NCBI GenBank assembly: GCA_937873385.1
Contig: CALMYC010000251.1
Location: 1 to 47,167 of the forward strand
Length of the DNA stretch: 47,167 nt
From: an uncultured Flavobacteriales bacterium
GTDB lineage: Bacteria > Bacteroidota > Bacteroidia > Flavobacteriales_F > PHOS-HE28
Reading direction: 5' to 3'
The first letter of the stretch is position 1, and each line of letters begins with the position of its first letter. A program made the translations under genes and the position numbers. The notes under the pieces were generated by a model. That model was not told the origin of the DNA. It did no database searches and saw only the letters and a list, made by a program, of their open reading frames with translations. Positions 45,101 to 47,167 of the stretch are shown here, in pieces.

Positions 45101-47167
45101 TGCTCCATTGGTGCCGGCAACAGGGGCTGTGTTCACCTGGATGGTCACCTTGCCCGTGTCATTGGCACAGGGTGCCAGCCCGTTCACCACATAGCGGTAT
45201 ACGCCTGAGGGGGTGCTGCCCGGCGTGAACGTGGCCGGAACCGTGGCATTGGCCGCATTGATCCAGGCACCACCGGCATCCACCGGAGCACCAAGGATGG
45301 AACCCATGTTGAATGGCGGGTTGGTGCTGCACTGCACCGTAATGCCGTCCACACCGGCTTGCGGAGCCTGGTTCTCCACCACTTGCACAATGGCGGAAAC
45401 ATTGGGGCAGGGTGCGCTGCCGGTCACCGTGTACGTATAATTCCCTGCCGGATGTGCCGGGTTGGCGGGTTGGTAGATGCCGCCTGCCAACGTACCTCCC
45501 CCCGGTTTGGTCCATGTGCCGCCCGCATTCGGTGTGCCCCCGAGGTGCGTGAAGAGGTTCTCGTTCGGGCTGGTGCTGCACAACGTAACCGATCCGTTGC
45601 TTCCCGCGTTGGCGGCCGTTACCACGTTCACTGTTACCGTGGCGGTGGCATTCGCACAAGGGCTGGTGCCCACCACCGTGTAGGTGTACACCCCTGCCGG
45701 GCTTGTTCCGGGGGTGAAATTGCCTGCGGGAACGGGGCCACCGGGACCAGTCCAAGTGCCGCCCACATTAGGCGTTCCGCCCAGCAGCGGAAACAGGGCA
45801 AAGGCTGCGTCACTGCTGCATACCGGATGGGTCACGCTGGTGCCCGCATTGGGCGCAGCGACCACGGCAACGGTAACGGTGGCCACCGCAGGAGCGCAAG
45901 GTGCCTGTCCATTGACCCTGTACGTGTAGGTGCCGGGCAAGGAGGTACCGGGCACGAACGTTCCGGAAGGGAACGGAAGATCCAGGGGACTGCGCCAAGT
46001 GCCGCCGGGGGCAGGTGTTCCGCCCAACTGGGAGATCAATGTGAAGGAAGGGTTGTTGGAGCATTTCGTGACGCTGGTGCTGGTGCCCGCATTGGGTGCG
46101 GCACGTACCGTAACCGTCACCGTGGCCGTGGCTGGATCGCATGGTGCCTGGCCCGCCACATGGTACACATAGGCTCCGCCCTGGTCCGTGCCGGGCTGGA
46201 ACTGGCCGCTGTGCGCACCCCCCGGGCCAGTCCATGTGCCGCCTGCATCCGGTGTGCCGCCAAGGGAATCCAGCAGTGTGAAGACCGCACCATCGCTGGA
46301 ACCGGCCGCCGGGAGGCTTGTGACGGCAACGGGGGCTTCACGCACGGTGATGGTGAGCACCGCCATGGCGTTGGCGCAAGGTGGTGCACCTGCCACCGTG
46401 TAGGTATATCCACCCGGCGTGGACGTGCCGGGGGTGAAGGTGCCCGTGCTGGAAGGAGACCACGTACCGCCCGCATCCGGCGTGCCTCCCAACTGGGCCC
46501 GCATGTTGAATGGCGCATCATCGCTGCATACCGTGAGGCTGCGGCTACTGCCAGCATCGGGTGCTGTTACCACCGTTACCACCACGTTGGCCGAGGCGTT
46601 CGGGCAAGGCGGTGTTCCGTTCACGGTGTACACGTAGGTGCCCGGTATGGATACGCCCGGCGTGAAACTGTTGCTCACCGGTGCAGCGGCCAAGGTCCAG
46701 GCACCACCGGCATCCGGTGTGCCGGTGAGCTTGGTAAAGAGGTCCACCACGGGGCCATTGCTGCACGTGTTCAGTGTTCCATTGCCCCCTGCGGACGGCA
46801 CCGTGTTCACAGTGATCGTAAGCGTGGCCGTTGCATTCGGGCAGGGCGCCGTTCCCAATACCGTGTAGGTGTAGATCCCCGGAATACCGGTGCCGGGCGT
46901 GAACGTATCCCCGCCGCCCGGGGACCAAGTGCCGCCCGGTTGCGGGGAGCCCCCCAATTTTGAGCGCATGCTGAACGGAGCATCATTGTTGCACGCGGTG
47001 TAACTGCTACTGCTGCCCGCATTGGGTGCCGCCACCACGGAAACCGTCACCGTAGCGCTGGCCACCGGGGGGCCGGGAACGGTGTAGGTAAACACCCCGG
47101 GAGCGTCGATAGTGGGATCAAAAGTGCCCGGATGTGCGGCAGGGCCGCTCCACGTGCCACCGGGCTC
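39161..47167 (-). CDS. Giant repeat adhesin with gliding-motility-type C-terminal domain (N-terminus beyond window)
   Basis: At least 2668 residues; the frame is open to the right edge (the Met at 47095 is internal). The visible part has about 30 tandem repeats plus a partial one, each near 79 residues. Consensus: AGxxGxxxxCSxxxxxxLFxxLGGxPxxGGTW in the first half and FxPGxxxxGxYxYxVxGxxPCxxxxAxVTVxV in the second, so nearly every unit has two Cys. A C-terminal region (last about 170 residues) includes a distinct domain with DCNVQDRTYAVRF and then a CHU_C/gliding-motility-associated sorting domain, starting VFVPESFTPNGDGINDSF with IFNRWGSEVY and ending GFVYLNR. Exported by T9SS, probably with the adjacent SprF-like protein, and likely an SprB-like adhesin. 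Repeats are diverged, not identical. Confidence 0.92.
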   Translation of the reverse strand, partial: EPGGTWSGPAAHPGTFDPTIDAPGVFTYTVPGPPVASATVTVSVVAAPNAGSSSSYTACNNDAPFSMRSKLGGSPQPGGTWSPGGGDTFTPGTGIPGIYTYTVLGTAPCPNATATLTITVNTVPSAGGNGTLNTCSNGPVVDLFTKLTGTPDAGGAWTLAAAPVSNSFTPGVSIPGTYVYTVNGTPPCPNASANVVVTVVTAPDAGSSRSLTVCSDDAPFNMRAQLGGTPDAGGTWSPSSTGTFTPGTSTPGGYTYTVAGAPPCANAMAVLTITVREAPVAVTSLPAAGSSDGAVFTLLDSLGGTPDAGGTWTGPGGAHSGQFQPGTDQGGAYVYHVAGQAPCDPATATVTVTVRAAPNAGTSTSVTKCSNNPSFTLISQLGGTPAPGGTWRSPLDLPFPSGTFVPGTSLPGTYTYRVNGQAPCAPAVATVTVAVVAAPNAGTSVTHPVCSSDAAFALFPLLGGTPNVGGTWTGPGGPVPAGNFTPGTSPAGVYTYTVVGTSPCANATATVTVNVVTAANAGSNGSVTLCSTSPNENLFTHLGGTPNAGGTWTKPGGGTLAGGIYQPANPAHPAGNYTYTVTGSAPCPNVSAIVQVVENQAPQAGVDGITVQCSTNPPFNMGSILGAPVDAGGAWINAANATVPATFTPGSTPSGVYRYVVNGLAPCANDTGKVTIQVNTAPVAGTNGAITVCSDAAPVDLFAQLGGTPDAGGTWKDPTNAANNGSFVPGLGAVQGGYTYTVAGLSPCANASAVVTVTQHRRPVAGTSATVALCSTDAAVNLFNSIGGTPDVGGTWTGPGGNSSNGVFIPSIAGTFVYKYKVTGTAPCGPDSALITVNVSQAPDAGISDTITICSGQAVVDLFDGLGGTPDLNGTWTDLSGTGRLSSHFFNPGVPTQLPAGNYNFRYLVPANGTCAGDTATVRVTIVPILDAGNNGTKAVCSSQTQVNLFTGLGGTPQPGGEWIDMDGTGQVTGQYFNANGAGAGTFHFRYRLTGALGCNSDSAVVTVNVTAAPNAGHEGWATFCSDGPPVNLFPYISPAQANGTWRKPAPGNQVFSGTYVPSTFDPGDYTYTVSGIAPCSAVVTVLHVAETQGPNPGNPAVVTKCANSASFNMTAALGGTPALNGTWRDPFNQPHSSTFVPGQDSSGVYIYTVTGTFPCGDKSSSLTVNVNPVPQAGGDNSITVCDNAAGFPLFPLLTGAQTGGTWFDPDSILYSTGYYTPGVSHPGRYRYVVAGIAPCGLAVGTVTVFEVAHANAGRDTSVAYCLGTGSVQLVNVLGGPHEMTGTWTGPAPSNPYFSGTFLPGTNAPGTYTYHVNGTPPCANDSSTVTISVATPPNAGLSRNINICSTAQPFAMVDSLGGTPDLNGTWYRLPSGPASNGVFSPGAPGTYSYRYTVQPVGNSPCGPVQAVLTINVTSAPWAGGDGPLPLCSTSGIVAMFPALTGNPQAGGTWSYNGSNHSGNFNPATDVPGNYHYTKQGSGGCVNDTATVSVAVNQMPTAGSNGVLTICDDTSAVLLNSVLNGNPAWGGTWRNALGAIMNGIYVPSQYASGVHTFTYTVAGQFPCGAATAQATIIQNPVAYAGQDASLAACTNGADVDMFGLLGPGANAAGTWVNAANGAVISNFSPSAHPAGTYVYRYIVHGDAPCVNDTAKVTITLERKPQAGISTAPQLCASGQQVPLLGLLGGNPDNNGSWVFQPTIGAPVSHGPVFDPATDLPGAYVYTVAGSAACSSSSATVQVALVQPPHAGTYGSLSACISETAVNLFAGLNGSPQTGGSWTDVDATGQLSNGVFNAAGVAPGTYHFRYTKAGVGPCPNDTASVSVTVTPELNAGANTAATVCSSGNVFLTTLLNGDPQPGGTWAAQEAAAQAALLNGVLNAAQLGEGLFHFRYVLSGSANCAPDTALLTLTILNGPNAGTDGGITTCSSSSNIDLSLLIGVHDAGGIWHYPGSGGVVSGSVIDPSAAPAGIYRYVVPSVGSCAADTALVNVAIVAAVNAGQNGVLAFCSNSPSQNLGAGLNGNPDPGGSWTYHPPVGSPVSHSSIYNPVLDAPGSYVYTVLGMTPCPNATATVTVAETPAPFAGDDNTYTFCSSDGTFQMIVKLAGNPQNGGTWMRNGTPPTSHGPAYNPAVDSSGVFLYIRTGAGACANDTARLTVNEIRAPQAGVSAQLNVCPTDTAVNLFAALGPTADNTGTWTDSSNTVLPDSLFDATQVAVGSYAFTYTVAGSGPCDSAVATVTVIVGAGLNAGVGGNDTICGAHTAYNLFQSLGGNPSPGGVWSEQTGIGAINGDLLNATALAPGSSYPLVYTLTDVGCGQVQSVVLMYVAPFPDPGPDTALTVCATEPAFTLQPLLHGAEAGGFWTGPDGQPTDSVFDPATDPAGVYGYHLAGTAWCSDTLARISIVVNQPANAGSDGSAQTCNEGSVQLFPLLGGGAQPGGTWSDTDGSGALSGAAANAGQLSAGLYHFGYRVDVAGCPSDNSVVALLVVDGISVSDVQRDCNVQDRTYAVRFTITGGSPASYAVTGGPGALSNSAPFIFTSAPIFTSQPFTFAVDDANHCTPRTVEGTTPCHFQDVVFVPESFTPNGDGINDSFVIPGIEGYPGNNIVIFNRWGSEVYRANGYDNRHTGWDGSSPNALMPGDATSGTYYYVLDLGNGAETIKGFVYLNR

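Noticed and set aside
45359-46963. Long plus-strand open frame (about 534 codons) opposite the adhesin repeats
   Set aside because: Created by the repeated codon pattern of the adhesin on the other strand; Arg/Gly/Ala-rich with no domain.

Overview
This 47.2 kb window comes from a GC-rich member of the Bacteroidota. A Flavobacteriales-like lineage is my inference; no rRNA is present to confirm it. The evidence is type IX secretion (T9SS) C-terminal sorting domains, a PorP/SprF protein, a gliding-motility-type C-terminal domain, RemB/Wzi-like outer-membrane proteins, the Bacteroidota arrangement of the cytochrome oxidase genes, and repeated -7 promoter boxes of the form TAnnTTTG with no Shine-Dalgarno sequences.

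Layout. (1) 1-6.3 kb, surface glycan block: the end of gmd, then fcl (GDP-L-fucose synthesis), a RemB/Wzi-like outer-membrane protein, a WecA/TagO-type lipid-carrier sugar-phosphate transferase, and a second RemB/Wzi-like protein. (2) 6.3-10.7 kb, cytochrome oxidase assembly: ctaB, two subunit III genes, subunit IV, SCO, DUF420 and a small CxxC membrane protein, most joined by 4-base start/stop overlaps. (3) 10.8-18.1 kb, mixed housekeeping and secreted genes: a large M36 metalloprotease with a dockerin-like tail, a bacilliredoxin, a YwqK/MORN-like protein, an SDR-type threonine dehydrogenase and TrhO. (4) 18.1-23.9 kb, tyrosine catabolism: hmgA and hpd are separated by about 3.5 kb of accessory DNA (a DUF4143 ATPase with a 20-bp inverted repeat over its start, an AT-rich membrane gene, a gene with two compensating frameshifts, and a polytopic membrane protein). 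hpd carries an in-frame amber codon. (5) 24-31.4 kb: methyltransferase, lipoprotein, aspS, two T9SS cargo proteins (one with an S74 chaperone domain), a candidate small RNA, an FMN reductase and guanine deaminase. (6) 31.4-31.9 kb: tRNA-Gln(UUG) followed by two aberrant tRNA-Gln-derived cassettes, each closed by the same terminator. (7) 32-36 kb: a DUF2723 (GT117-type) membrane protein and a polysaccharide deacetylase. (8) 36-47.2 kb on the minus strand: a giant adhesin with at least 30 tandem repeats of about 79 residues and a gliding-type C-terminal domain, then PorP/SprF and a PorE-like OmpA protein, all translationally coupled. The adhesin runs off the right edge.

The most noteworthy observations are the tRNA-Gln-derived cassette array, a recurring promoter-to-ATG spacing that implies leaderless mRNAs, a candidate small RNA of about 80 nt near 30.0 kb, the giant cysteine-paired repeat adhesin operon, and the decayed accessory island that splits the tyrosine degradation genes. 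Apart from the edge-truncated gmd and adhesin, all other protein-coding genes appear intact.
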